This document shows positions 35,624 through 44,092 of a stretch of DNA of 64,000 nucleotides, piece by piece (the first letter of the stretch is position 1; every line of letters begins with the position of its first letter). Source of the stretch: JAXGYX01 sp040772065. GTDB taxonomy: Bacteria; Bacillota; Clostridia; Saccharofermentanales; Fastidiosipilaceae. The DNA lies in the NCBI GenBank assembly GCA_040772065.1, contig JAXGYX010000001.1, forward strand, positions 806,001 to 870,000, read 5' to 3'. The notes under the pieces are model-generated. The model was not told where the DNA came from. It was given only the letters and a program-made list of their open reading frames with translations, and made no database searches. The translations under genes and the position numbers were made by a program.

Positions 35624-36502
35624 ATGTCGCCTAGAATGATTGATTCACATAACCACACCATGCATTTCTCCATCGATGGGAAACAGACGCTGGATGAGCT
35701 GGTCGCCAACGCCCTCGAACAGGGGCTAAGAGGTGTCGCGGTGACCGAGCACTATGACAAAGACGTGATCGACGGTTTTTTTCAAGTCGGCGTCTCCCCG
35801 GTGGATTCACTTCCCCAACCCGATGAGTGGGTCTTCAATGTCGAGGCCTATATGAACCTGCTCGATGAGAAGAAAGGGCAGCTGGCCAAATCCCATCCCG
35901 GATTTGAATTGCTGTCCGGCATCGAACTCGGATACATGCCCTATCTGGCCGAGGAGCTGGATCGCCTGGTCGAACAGTATCCGTTTGATATCGTGATCGC
36001 GGCGGTTCACTGTGTGGACTATCGCGACCTCTTTCATTACCCCCGGTTTTATGACGACGATAAGGTTACATCATATGGACGTTATCTTGACGTCATTATC
36101 GAAATGTTAAAAAGTCAGCATAACTTCGATGTGCTGGCGCATTATGACTATGTTACGCGCTACGCGCCCTACGCTGATCCGCTGCTGCGCTACAGCGATT
36201 TTCCGGAGCGCTTTGATGAGATCTTCCGGCTGCTGATCACCGACGGCAAGAGTCTGGAGATCAACACAAACACACGCCACAGCATGGTTCAAAGAGGACT
36301 GGCGGATCCGGGGCTGCCCGACGAGGATATTGTTCGCCGCTACCTGGAACTGGGAGGCAAGATGTTGACGCTTAGTTCCGACTCTCACCGCGGCGGCGGG
36401 GTCGGCGTGTATTTTGACGAGACGATTGACTGGCTAAAAGAGCTTGGTGTCTCCTATCTCACGACCTTTCGGGAGCGCCAACCGATCATTCTTTCGCTGT
36501 GA
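35624..36502 (+). CDS. PHP-domain phosphatase, histidinol-phosphatase (HisJ)-like
   Basis: 292-aa metal-dependent phosphoesterase. The PHP motifs are DSHNHTMHF at the N-terminus, VTEHYD, GIELGY, AAVHCVDY, LAHYDYVTRY and SSDSHRGGGVG. It probably dephosphorylates histidinol phosphate, but no other his genes are in the window, so the substrate is uncertain. The ATG at 35624 is ten bases from AGGAG; another ATG at 35619, in a different frame, opens only a six-codon peptide that stops at the GAATGA near residue 5. Confidence 0.82.
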   Translation: MSPRMIDSHNHTMHFSIDGKQTLDELVANALEQGLRGVAVTEHYDKDVIDGFFQVGVSPVDSLPQPDEWVFNVEAYMNLLDEKKGQLAKSHPGFELLSGIELGYMPYLAEELDRLVEQYPFDIVIAAVHCVDYRDLFHYPRFYDDDKVTSYGRYLDVIIEMLKSQHNFDVLAHYDYVTRYAPYADPLLRYSDFPERFDEIFRLLITDGKSLEINTNTRHSMVQRGLADPGLPDEDIVRRYLELGGKMLTLSSDSHRGGGVGVYFDETIDWLKELGVSYLTTFRERQPIILSL

Positions 36503-36569
36503 TCGGGCGCCGATTGTCAGCGGTTTGATTAAGAGCGGCCGTTAGGTGACCGCCGACCGCCGGACCGGC

Positions 36570-37925
36570 TTATTTTGTTTTTTGATCCCGCATCTGATCC
36601 AGCCAACTCTTTACTTTGTTTTCATACCCGTTGTCCGTCGGTTCATAATAACGGACCCCCACCATTTCATCCGGCAGATACTGTTGATCGACGATATTTC
36701 CGGGATAGTCGTGCGCGTATTTATATCCCACTCCATAACCCAGATCGCTCATGCCGCGGACCGGCGCGTTGCGCAGATGGGCCGGAATCGAGCCGGTACG
36801 CTTGTTCTCCACATCCGCTAAAGCCTTGTCAATCGCCAAGTAGGAGGCGTTGGACTTGGGGCTGGAGGCGACCATGATCACGGCCTCGGCCAGCAGGATT
36901 CTGGCTTCCGGCATGCCGATCACCTTCGCGCCTTCGTAGGCGGCCATCGCGACCGTCAACGCACTGGGGTTGGCCATCCCCACATCCTCTGCCGCGCAGA
37001 TCACAATACGCCGCCCCAAAAACTCGATGTCCTCTCCACCTTTCAGCGCACGCGCTAAATAAAAGATCGCCGCGTCCGGATCTGAGCCGCGCATGGACTT
37101 GATCAACGCGCTGATCGTGTCGTAATGGTTCTCCCCATCTTTGTCAAAATATACCGAACGCTGTTGCATACAGTCTTCGGCGATCGGCAAAGTGATCACG
37201 ATGGTTCCGGAATCATCCGGCGGTGTGGACAAGACCGCCAGCTCGACTGCGTTCAGGGCGCGGCGGGCGTCACCGTCCGAGCGGTCGCGAATGAACGCGC
37301 CCGCCTCTTCTTCCAGGCGTACGTTCAGGGCGCCAAGACCGCGTGTCTCGTCGGTCAGCGCGTTGTCGATCACCTGACCGATCTCCTGATCGCTCAATGG
37401 ATAAAGTTGAAAAACGGTGGAGCGGGAAACCAGCGCGCTGTTGACCTCGAAAAACGGATTTTCGGTGGTGGCGCCGATCAAAATCAACGTTCCGTCCTCG
37501 ACATGCGGAAGCAGGGCGTCTTGTTGCGCCTTGTTAAATCGATGAATCTCGTCGATAAACAAAACCGTGCGCCCGGAGGGGTTCATTAAGCGGTTTTGCG
37601 TCTCCTCGATGATGTTTCTGATGTCCTTGATTCCGCCGGTGACCGCGTTCAGCCGGCGAAAGCCCGACCGGGTCGTCGCGGCGATGACCTTGGCGAGCGA
37701 GGTCTTGCCGGTGCCCGGCGGCCCGAACAAGACGATCGAGCTTAGCTGATCCGCCTCGATCATCCGGCGAAGCAGCTTTCCCTCGCCTAAAATATGTGCC
37801 TGCCCGACGAACTCGGACAGGCTGGTTGGGGCCATTCTCCAGGCCAGGGGTGGTTGTCCGCGCCCTTCCCCACCGGATGAATACTCAGATCCGGTGGATA
37901 AAGGAGCTGATTGGAATGACTTCAT
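36570..37925 (-). CDS. rarA: Replication-associated recombination protein A (RarA/MgsA)
   Basis: 451-aa AAA+ ATPase acting at stalled replication forks. Walker A is GPPGTGKTS, Walker B LFIDEIHRF, sensor 1 IGATTENPFFE; the Arg finger region is SALVSRSTVFQL. The C-terminal tetramer domain has IALIKSMRGSDPDAAIFYLARAL and DLGYGVGYKYAHDYP. The front 28 residues are variable. It is 18 bp downstream of the glyA stop but is transcribed in the same direction. Confidence 0.93.
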   Translation of the reverse strand: MKSFQSAPLSTGSEYSSGGEGRGQPPLAWRMAPTSLSEFVGQAHILGEGKLLRRMIEADQLSSIVLFGPPGTGKTSLAKVIAATTRSGFRRLNAVTGGIKDIRNIIEETQNRLMNPSGRTVLFIDEIHRFNKAQQDALLPHVEDGTLILIGATTENPFFEVNSALVSRSTVFQLYPLSDQEIGQVIDNALTDETRGLGALNVRLEEEAGAFIRDRSDGDARRALNAVELAVLSTPPDDSGTIVITLPIAEDCMQQRSVYFDKDGENHYDTISALIKSMRGSDPDAAIFYLARALKGGEDIEFLGRRIVICAAEDVGMANPSALTVAMAAYEGAKVIGMPEARILLAEAVIMVASSPKSNASYLAIDKALADVENKRTGSIPAHLRNAPVRGMSDLGYGVGYKYAHDYPGNIVDQQYLPDEMVGVRYYEPTDNGYENKVKSWLDQMRDQKTK

Positions 37926-37943
37926 GACTTCATCTCTTCGTTC

Positions 37944-39185
37944 TCATCCCTCCGGGTACAACGGATATTTATGGGTTAAAATCGCGACTTGTTCGCGAAT
38001 GTAATCCGCTTGGTTGTCGTAGTCGGTCAGCGCTTTGTGAATCAAATCCGCGATGACATCCATGTCTTCCTCAAGCAGTCCACGGGTGGTGACCGCCGGG
38101 GTGCCGATCCTGATACCGGAGGTTATGAAGGGCTTTTCCGGATCGTTGGGCACGCCGTTTTTATTGACGGTGATGTTGACCTCATCCAGCAGGTTTTGTA
38201 GTTGTTTGCCGGTCACACCGGTGCCGCGCAGATCCAGCAACATCAAATGATTGTCGGTGCCGCCCGAGACCAGATGCAGGCCGCGCTTGACCAGACCGGC
38301 CGCGAGCGCCTTGGCGTTGTTCACGACCTGTTTTTGATAGGTCTTGAATTCCGGTTTCAGCGCCTCGCCAAATGTGACGGCCTTGCCGGCGATCACGTGC
38401 ATCAACGGTCCGCCCTGGTTGCCCGGAAAGACGGCGGAATTGATCTTTTTGGCGATTGTCTCGTCATTTGTCATGATGACGCCGCCACGCGCGCCGCGCA
38501 ATGTCTTGTGTGTCGTCGTGGTGATGATGTCGGCATAGGGAACCGGAGACGGATGCTCCCCGGCGGCCACCAGGCCGGCGATATGGGCCATGTCGACAAA
38601 CAGATAGGCGCCGACCTCGTTGGCGATCTCGCGGAATTTGGCGAAATTCAAGACACGTGGATAGGCGCTGGCGCCGGCGACAATCATCTTGGGGCTGACT
38701 TCCTTTGCGCGTTCCAACACCTTGTCGTAATCGATGAAACCGTCATCTTCAATTTGATAGAACTGAGCGTCAAAATAAGAGCCGGAGATGTTTTTGGCCA
38801 TGCCGTGGGACAGGTGACCGCCGTGCGACAGGTCCATGCCTAAAATTGTGTCTCCGGGTTTCAGCAGCGCAAAATAGACGGATATGTTGGCCTGCGTGCC
38901 GGCGTGTGGCTGAACATTGACATACTCAACGCCGAACAGCTCTTTGCAGCGCTCGATCGCCAGATTCTCGACCTCGTCGGCGAATTCACAGCCGCCATAG
39001 TATCGTTTGGACGGATAACCTTCGGCGTATTTGTTGGTGAATGGGGAACCAACCGCTTCCATCACAGCTTCTGAAACAAAGTTCTCGGAAGCAATCAGCT
39101 CGAGCTTGTCTTGCTGGCGTCCGGTCTCCGACATGATCGCCGCGTACACCTGGGGATCCGATTCTTTCAAATGGGGATATTCCAT
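37944..39185 (-). CDS. glyA: Serine hydroxymethyltransferase
   Basis: 413-aa PLP enzyme that converts serine and tetrahydrofolate to glycine and methylene-tetrahydrofolate. The PLP Lys is in TTTTHKTLRGARGG. Substrate contacts are in the N-terminal ELIASENFVSEAV and the YAEGYPSKRYYGGCEF block, and DMAHIAGLVAAG binds the cofactor. Full length. The start ATG at 39185 follows CAGGAGGTAAT, a strong site. It is probably co-transcribed with rarA. Confidence 0.96.
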   Translation of the reverse strand: MEYPHLKESDPQVYAAIMSETGRQQDKLELIASENFVSEAVMEAVGSPFTNKYAEGYPSKRYYGGCEFADEVENLAIERCKELFGVEYVNVQPHAGTQANISVYFALLKPGDTILGMDLSHGGHLSHGMAKNISGSYFDAQFYQIEDDGFIDYDKVLERAKEVSPKMIVAGASAYPRVLNFAKFREIANEVGAYLFVDMAHIAGLVAAGEHPSPVPYADIITTTTHKTLRGARGGVIMTNDETIAKKINSAVFPGNQGGPLMHVIAGKAVTFGEALKPEFKTYQKQVVNNAKALAAGLVKRGLHLVSGGTDNHLMLLDLRGTGVTGKQLQNLLDEVNITVNKNGVPNDPEKPFITSGIRIGTPAVTTRGLLEEDMDVIADLIHKALTDYDNQADYIREQVAILTHKYPLYPEG

Positions 39186-39342
39186 AATTACCTCCTGGCA
39201 CCCTATAATAAAAATATGATCATAATAACAGTATTTGAACAGTGATATTGTATCATAAGATTTCGCCGATTCAGCGATGATTGTATGGAGGAAACGCTCG
39301 ACTTTTGAGCTACTCTTCGCGTCAAATCACCTTCAGATCACC

Positions 39343-40548
39343 TTAGTCCCATGAAATGTTGATGGTCTCGATCTTATTTAGACAATCTTGCGTCAATTGA
39401 TCGACATCCAGCTTCTCCTCCGCCTTTTCCACCTGCTCGATCGTGGGTCGGGTGCGAGGGCTCTTGGCCACAAAGACGGTGCAGCAGTCCTCATATGGCA
39501 AAATCGAGGTGTCGAAGGTGTCAATCCGGCGGGCGATCTCGATGGTGTCGTCTTTGTCCAGGCCGATCAACGGTCGAAAGACCGGCATGGTGGTGACTGC
39601 GTTGGTGCAATTTAGCGCCTCCAACGTCTGGCTTGCCACCTGTCCAAGGCTTTCACCGGTAATCAGCGCCTGACAGTAAGTTTTTCGAGCCAGTCTCTCG
39701 CTGACGCGCATCATCATGCGCCTTGTGACCACGGTTAGATGTTCGGCCGGGCAGGCTGCGTTGATGGCCAGTTGCGTCTCGGTGAAATCGACGACATGCA
39801 ATCTCATCTTCCCGGAGTAGTCGGCTACCCGGGTCGCCAGCTCAACCACCTTCTCTTTGGCCCGATCGCTGGTATAAGGGAAGGTGTGAAAATAGATCGA
39901 CTCGATGGTCACGCCTCTGGAGGCGATCAGATAGCCCGCGACCGGGCTGTCGATGCCGCCCGACAACAACAGCATAGCTTTGCCGGAGGTGCCGGTCGGC
40001 AGACCACGCACACCCGGCACGATTTTGCTGTAAAGATACATTTGCTGATCGCGCACCTCGCAGTACAGTGTGAAATCAGGCTGATGCACGTCGACAGACA
40101 ACTCATCAAAGCAGGACAACACAGCCTCACCTGTCCGGGCGCTGATCTCCTGTGAGATCAAAGGAAATTGTTTGTCGCCACGCCTTGTCTCAACTTTGAA
40201 GGTCATTCCCGGACGCGGTATGATTTCATGCCTGACATAGTCACAGGCCTGCGCGAACAACTCATCCATGCCACTTTCAAACCGCCGTACCGGGCTGGCG
40301 GACACCACGCCAAACACGCTCGTCACGACCTTCATGGCGCGGTTCAGATTTTGTTCGGCTTCTTCGTCTTGGGGCAGCACCCAGATGCGCGATTGACTCT
40401 GATTGATTTCATAGTGGCCCACCTGTTTCAGCCGCCGCGCCATGTTGCGTGTCAACTGTTTTTCAAAGTGCTTGCGGTTTTTACCTTTTAGTGTGATCTC
40501 GCCGATTCGGGCGAGAATCAGAGTGTCAAATTTTTGCTCGCTTGTCAT
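39343..40548 (-). CDS. thiI: tRNA 4-thiouridine synthase ThiI
   Basis: 401-aa enzyme adding sulfur to U8 of tRNA and, in many bacteria, donating sulfur for thiamine synthesis. A THUMP domain (about residues 60-165) is followed by a PP-loop ATPase (LLLSGGIDSPVAGYL). No C-terminal rhodanese domain is present, as in other Firmicutes, so sulfur likely comes directly from the upstream cysteine desulfurase. The ATG at 40548 is used; its ribosome binding site is weak (AGAAAG). It follows nifS by about 105 bp containing a tandem repeat. Confidence 0.93.
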   Translation of the reverse strand: MTSEQKFDTLILARIGEITLKGKNRKHFEKQLTRNMARRLKQVGHYEINQSQSRIWVLPQDEEAEQNLNRAMKVVTSVFGVVSASPVRRFESGMDELFAQACDYVRHEIIPRPGMTFKVETRRGDKQFPLISQEISARTGEAVLSCFDELSVDVHQPDFTLYCEVRDQQMYLYSKIVPGVRGLPTGTSGKAMLLLSGGIDSPVAGYLIASRGVTIESIYFHTFPYTSDRAKEKVVELATRVADYSGKMRLHVVDFTETQLAINAACPAEHLTVVTRRMMMRVSERLARKTYCQALITGESLGQVASQTLEALNCTNAVTTMPVFRPLIGLDKDDTIEIARRIDTFDTSILPYEDCCTVFVAKSPRTRPTIEQVEKAEEKLDVDQLTQDCLNKIETINISWD

Positions 40549-40605
40549 ATGTTTACTTTCTAATTTCTGTATCACGTTATCTGCTATTTGTCTTTTTATC
40601 CGTAT

Positions 40606-40668
40606 AATTGGTCAGATCCGGGTATTAATTGGTCAGGTCCGGGTATTAATTGGTCAGGTCCGGGTATG
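40606..40668. repeat. Three tandem 21-bp repeats at the nifS 3' end
   Basis: The unit AATTGGTCAGGTCCGGGTATT starts at 40606, 40627 and 40648, with one base change in the first copy. The nifS stop lies in the third unit. The repeats are not palindromic; they may have arisen by slippage. Confidence 0.85.
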
Positions 40669-41796
40669 TTCGCGCAATGTCAGGACATTGCGCACGATCG
40701 CCTCGCCGGCCGTCCTCACTTCTTCCATTGTGTTTGAGGCATCAAAACTCAGTCGCAGAGAACCGAGCGCTTCCTTTCGTGAAACGCCCATCGCCTCAAG
40801 CGTCCTGCTGTAGGCGCGCTGCCTGGAGGAACAGGCCGATTGGGTCGAGACATAGATTTGTTCCGCCTCCAGCATGTGCAACAGCGTCTCGGATTGAATG
40901 CCCGGAAAGGACAAACTTAAAATATGCGGTACCCTGACGCCTTTGTCGCGCAGGATCGGGTTGGCGGGCTGAAGCAGCTCGATCATGGCTGCGCGCAACC
41001 GGAGGGCGTGCGCGTACCCGTCCGCCCTGCTCGCCGCCCCTTTGCGCGAGGCGAGCGCAAGCGCGCCGACGGCCACCGAGTGCTCGGTGCCGCTTCGCCT
41101 CCCTCTTTGCTGGTCGCCCCCGTGGAGCAAGGGTGGCAATGTCCGCCCTTTGCGCATGTATAGCAGACCCACTCCCTTTGGACCATGAATTTTATGTCCG
41201 GAAAAAGAGGCGTAATCCACGCCGGCGGCGTGTAAATTGATCGGCACACGGTTCCAGCCCTGTACATAATCAATATGGATCGCGGCCTGTGGACAAAACC
41301 GGTCGCGCAATTGGGCCAGCTCATCGATCGAGCTGATCGCGCCGGTCTCATTGTTGACCGCGATAAAGGAAAGCAGCGTGGTTTTTTCGCCGGCAAGCGA
41401 GGGAATCAGCGAATAATCATTGCTTCCGTCGCCGCGCAACGGCAGAAAATCGACCGAATAGCCGATTTCCTTCATGAATTTACCGGTTTCATATGTGGCG
41501 CTGTGCTCACCGGCGGAGGTGATCATGTGCGTGCCTCGCTTTCGTTGCGCGAACAGATGGCCTTTGATCACGTTGTTGGTGCTTTCGGTGGCTCCCGAGG
41601 TCACGACCAGTTCATCGGCGGCGCAACCCAGGTCATCGGCGATGGATGCCAGCGAGCCGCGGATGCGCTTTTCTTCGGTTATGCCCAGGTCGTAAAGAGA
41701 GGCGGGGTTGGCAAAATATCCGCCCATGTTTTCACAAAAATAATCGGTCACCTCCGGGTAGGGAAAAGTGGTGGCCGCGTGGTCGAGATAGATCAT
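40654..41796 (-). CDS. Cysteine desulfurase (NifS/IscS family)
   Basis: 380-aa PLP enzyme removing sulfur from cysteine as a persulfide. The PLP-binding Lys is in FSGHKIHGPKGVGLLY, the catalytic His in SAGEHSATYETGKFM, and the active-site Cys in STQSACSSRQ. Position directly before thiI suggests it supplies sulfur for 4-thiouridine (the NifZ-type role). The ATG at 41796 overlaps the gntR stop (ATGA) and has AGGAGG upstream. The last codons run into the 21-bp tandem repeat. Confidence 0.92.
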   Translation of the reverse strand: MIYLDHAATTFPYPEVTDYFCENMGGYFANPASLYDLGITEEKRIRGSLASIADDLGCAADELVVTSGATESTNNVIKGHLFAQRKRGTHMITSAGEHSATYETGKFMKEIGYSVDFLPLRGDGSNDYSLIPSLAGEKTTLLSFIAVNNETGAISSIDELAQLRDRFCPQAAIHIDYVQGWNRVPINLHAAGVDYASFSGHKIHGPKGVGLLYMRKGRTLPPLLHGGDQQRGRRSGTEHSVAVGALALASRKGAASRADGYAHALRLRAAMIELLQPANPILRDKGVRVPHILSLSFPGIQSETLLHMLEAEQIYVSTQSACSSRQRAYSRTLEAMGVSRKEALGSLRLSFDASNTMEEVRTAGEAIVRNVLTLREHTRT

Positions 41797-42572
41797 GGTT
41801 TCCTCCTGCCACCTGTGGGGGCGTCTTCGGAAAAACCCAACAAAACCACATCGCTGCGCAATTTCGTCTCACTGACTTCGCAGATATCGTCGCTGCGTGA
41901 GCGAAACACCGAACGCAGCAAATAAATGGGCGCGTTTTGCGCGCAGTTCAGCTCCATCGCGGTGTTCAGATCTGCGGTGGTGGAGCGCATCTGACTGCGC
42001 GATCGAGCCGGCAAAAACGCGTATTTATTCGCAGTTATGTCCAGCATGCTCTTGCCGGCCATGATTTGTTCCGGCAACTCGGGAAACATGGCGCCCGGGA
42101 TATACGTGGTCGTCACCGCGTAGGTCACGCCGTCCTTGCCGTTTAGCCAGATGATCCGATAAAAACCGGAGGCGACCTTCTGGGCGTCCTGATCATTCGG
42201 ATCGATGCCATAGGCGGTCAGCAAAAAGGCCGGCAGGTGTTCGGCCGGACCGGCGCTGATGACGGACAGATCTAAAATGCGGTCGACCGACAGCAAGGAA
42301 AAGGAAAACGCGGAAAAGGGATCGATCAAAAACAAGTCCCCCAGGTCACACACGTAGGTCCCGCGCCCGCGCTCGATGTTGACCACCCCTTCGGCGACCA
42401 ACTCGGCCACCGCCTGCCGAACTGTTGGACGGGAGACATTCAATATTTTGCAAAGCTCGCCTTCCGCGGGGATCCGCGTTCCGGGCTTGTACACGTCGTT
42501 TTGGATCTCATTTAGTATGAACTGTTTAACCTGTTCATAAAGAGGGATGTTGCTGGTTCGATCAATCTTCAT
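41793..42572 (-). CDS. GntR/HutC-family regulator with UTRA domain
   Basis: 259-aa regulator. The N-terminal winged helix has IPLYEQVKQFILNEI and RIPAEGELCKILNVSRPTVRQAVAELVAEGVV; the C-terminal UTRA effector domain spans about residues 90-240. The start chosen is the ATG at 42572 after GGAATGAG. It overlaps nifS by four bases, an unusual partner for a HutC-type regulator; the effector is unknown. It may control the nifS-thiI operon. Confidence 0.87.
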   Translation of the reverse strand: MKIDRTSNIPLYEQVKQFILNEIQNDVYKPGTRIPAEGELCKILNVSRPTVRQAVAELVAEGVVNIERGRGTYVCDLGDLFLIDPFSAFSFSLLSVDRILDLSVISAGPAEHLPAFLLTAYGIDPNDQDAQKVASGFYRIIWLNGKDGVTYAVTTTYIPGAMFPELPEQIMAGKSMLDITANKYAFLPARSRSQMRSTTADLNTAMELNCAQNAPIYLLRSVFRSRSDDICEVSETKLRSDVVLLGFSEDAPTGGRRKP

Positions 42573-42787
42573 ATTCTCATTCCACAACCTTAAATTTAAT
42601 ATGATTTACCTTATTTATTATAAGCTAAATACCGGGAAAAAGAAAAACACGCACACCCGCGTCGTGAGGTCATCATGGCGACGTCTTGACCTGAGGTTAG
42701 AACGTCACCATTTCGACCGGGGGGACAGTCGAAAGACCCGTGCGGATATGCGCGTCAGATTAATTGTAGTGATTGTGACGAGGTCAC

Positions 42788-44068
42788 CTAGTTTTGCAGC
42801 GCCGCGATTTTTACGCAGAGGCAAAACACGTGGATCGCGACCTTGAGCTCATCTATCGTTGGATAGGACGGCGCAAGACGAAGATTGGAGTCTTGCGGAT
42901 CTTTTTTATAGGGGAAGGTCGAGCCGGCCCCGGTCAGCACCACACCGCAGTCTTTGCATAAACGGACGACTTCGCGCGCCATGCCGGGCAACAGGTTGAC
43001 ACTGATGAAGTATCCTCCGAGCGGCTCGATCCAGGTGGCAAGGCCGGTTCCGCCCAGCTCTTCTTCCAGCACCGCCAACACTTCTTCGAATTTGGGACGC
43101 ATGATCGCAGCATGTTGTTTCATGACCGGCTCGATGCCACCGGTGATTTCAAAAAAGCGAGCGTGATATAATTGCTGCATTTTATCCGGTCCGATGCTCA
43201 TATACTGATATGTGTCCAAAAACCAGTCGCGATTTTCACGGTTGGCGACAAGGGCGCTGATGCCGGCTCCGGCATATGTGATTTTTGAGCTGGAGACAAA
43301 CTCAATCACGCGATCGGGGTGTCCGGCCGCCGCACATAAGGAGAGCATGTCGGGCAACTCGGGTTGCCGTTCTTTTTCATCGTATAGATGATGGGCGAAA
43401 TACGCATTGTCCCACATGATCAGGAAATCGTCGGCCGCCTTCATCGACGCCATTCGTTCACAGACCTCCGCAGAGTACACAATGCCATCGGGGTTGCTGT
43501 ATTTCGGCACACACCAGATTCCTTTGATGCTGTCATCCGCCGCACACAGCTCCTCGACGATATCCATGTCGGGTCCGTCGGTGGTCATCGGCACATTGAT
43601 CATTTCGAAACTGAGGTTCTCGGTCACCGCGAAATGACGGTCATATCCCGGCACCGGACAAAGAAATTTGACCGAATCCAGCTTGGACCAGGGTTGCTTC
43701 GAACTCGGCATGCCGACGCGCCTTGCGTTGGCCAGCACGTCATACATCAAGGTCAAACTCGCGTTGCCGATCACCAGCACATTTTCAGGCAGGGTGTCGA
43801 TCGCCTCGGCGAAGATTTCCTTTAATTCGATCAGACCGTCCAAACCGCCGTAGTTTCTGCAGTCGGTGCCATCTTTTGAGAGGTACGAATGAGAGGCCAA
43901 CGCCTGATCCATGTATTTTTGGACCATGTCTAACTGCGCGTCCGCCGGTCGTCCTCGGGTCATATTTAAAGACAGTTTTTGACTTTGATACTCTTCGTAG
44001 ATCGCCGTCAATCTTGCCAATTCTTCCTGTCTAGCATCCTCTTCTGAAAATCGCATGTCTGCCGCCAT
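42788..44068 (-). CDS. Aspartate aminotransferase-like PLP enzyme (type Ic)
   Basis: 426-aa fold-type I aminotransferase of the Asp_aminotransf (PF12897-like) group. RGRPADAQLDM and CRNYGGLDGLIELKEIF mark the substrate region; the PLP Lys is in VSSSKITYAGAGISAL. The likely reaction is transamination between aspartate and 2-oxoglutarate. The ATG at 44068 follows AGGAG by seven bases. An IS6-like element sits only five bases upstream of that site, separating the gene from its promoter at 45472-45500. The coding region itself is intact. Confidence 0.88.
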   Translation of the reverse strand: MAADMRFSEEDARQEELARLTAIYEEYQSQKLSLNMTRGRPADAQLDMVQKYMDQALASHSYLSKDGTDCRNYGGLDGLIELKEIFAEAIDTLPENVLVIGNASLTLMYDVLANARRVGMPSSKQPWSKLDSVKFLCPVPGYDRHFAVTENLSFEMINVPMTTDGPDMDIVEELCAADDSIKGIWCVPKYSNPDGIVYSAEVCERMASMKAADDFLIMWDNAYFAHHLYDEKERQPELPDMLSLCAAAGHPDRVIEFVSSSKITYAGAGISALVANRENRDWFLDTYQYMSIGPDKMQQLYHARFFEITGGIEPVMKQHAAIMRPKFEEVLAVLEEELGGTGLATWIEPLGGYFISVNLLPGMAREVVRLCKDCGVVLTGAGSTFPYKKDPQDSNLRLAPSYPTIDELKVAIHVFCLCVKIAALQN

Positions 44069-44092
44069 TTCATTTCTCCTAACCCATAATGC

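Noticed and set aside
38202..38843. 213-codon plus-strand open frame
   Set aside because: Antisense to glyA; long antisense frames are common at this GC content.
40606..40668. Tandem repeats as a possible origin or iteron array
   Set aside because: Only three units, overlapping the end of a metabolic gene, with no replication gene nearby.
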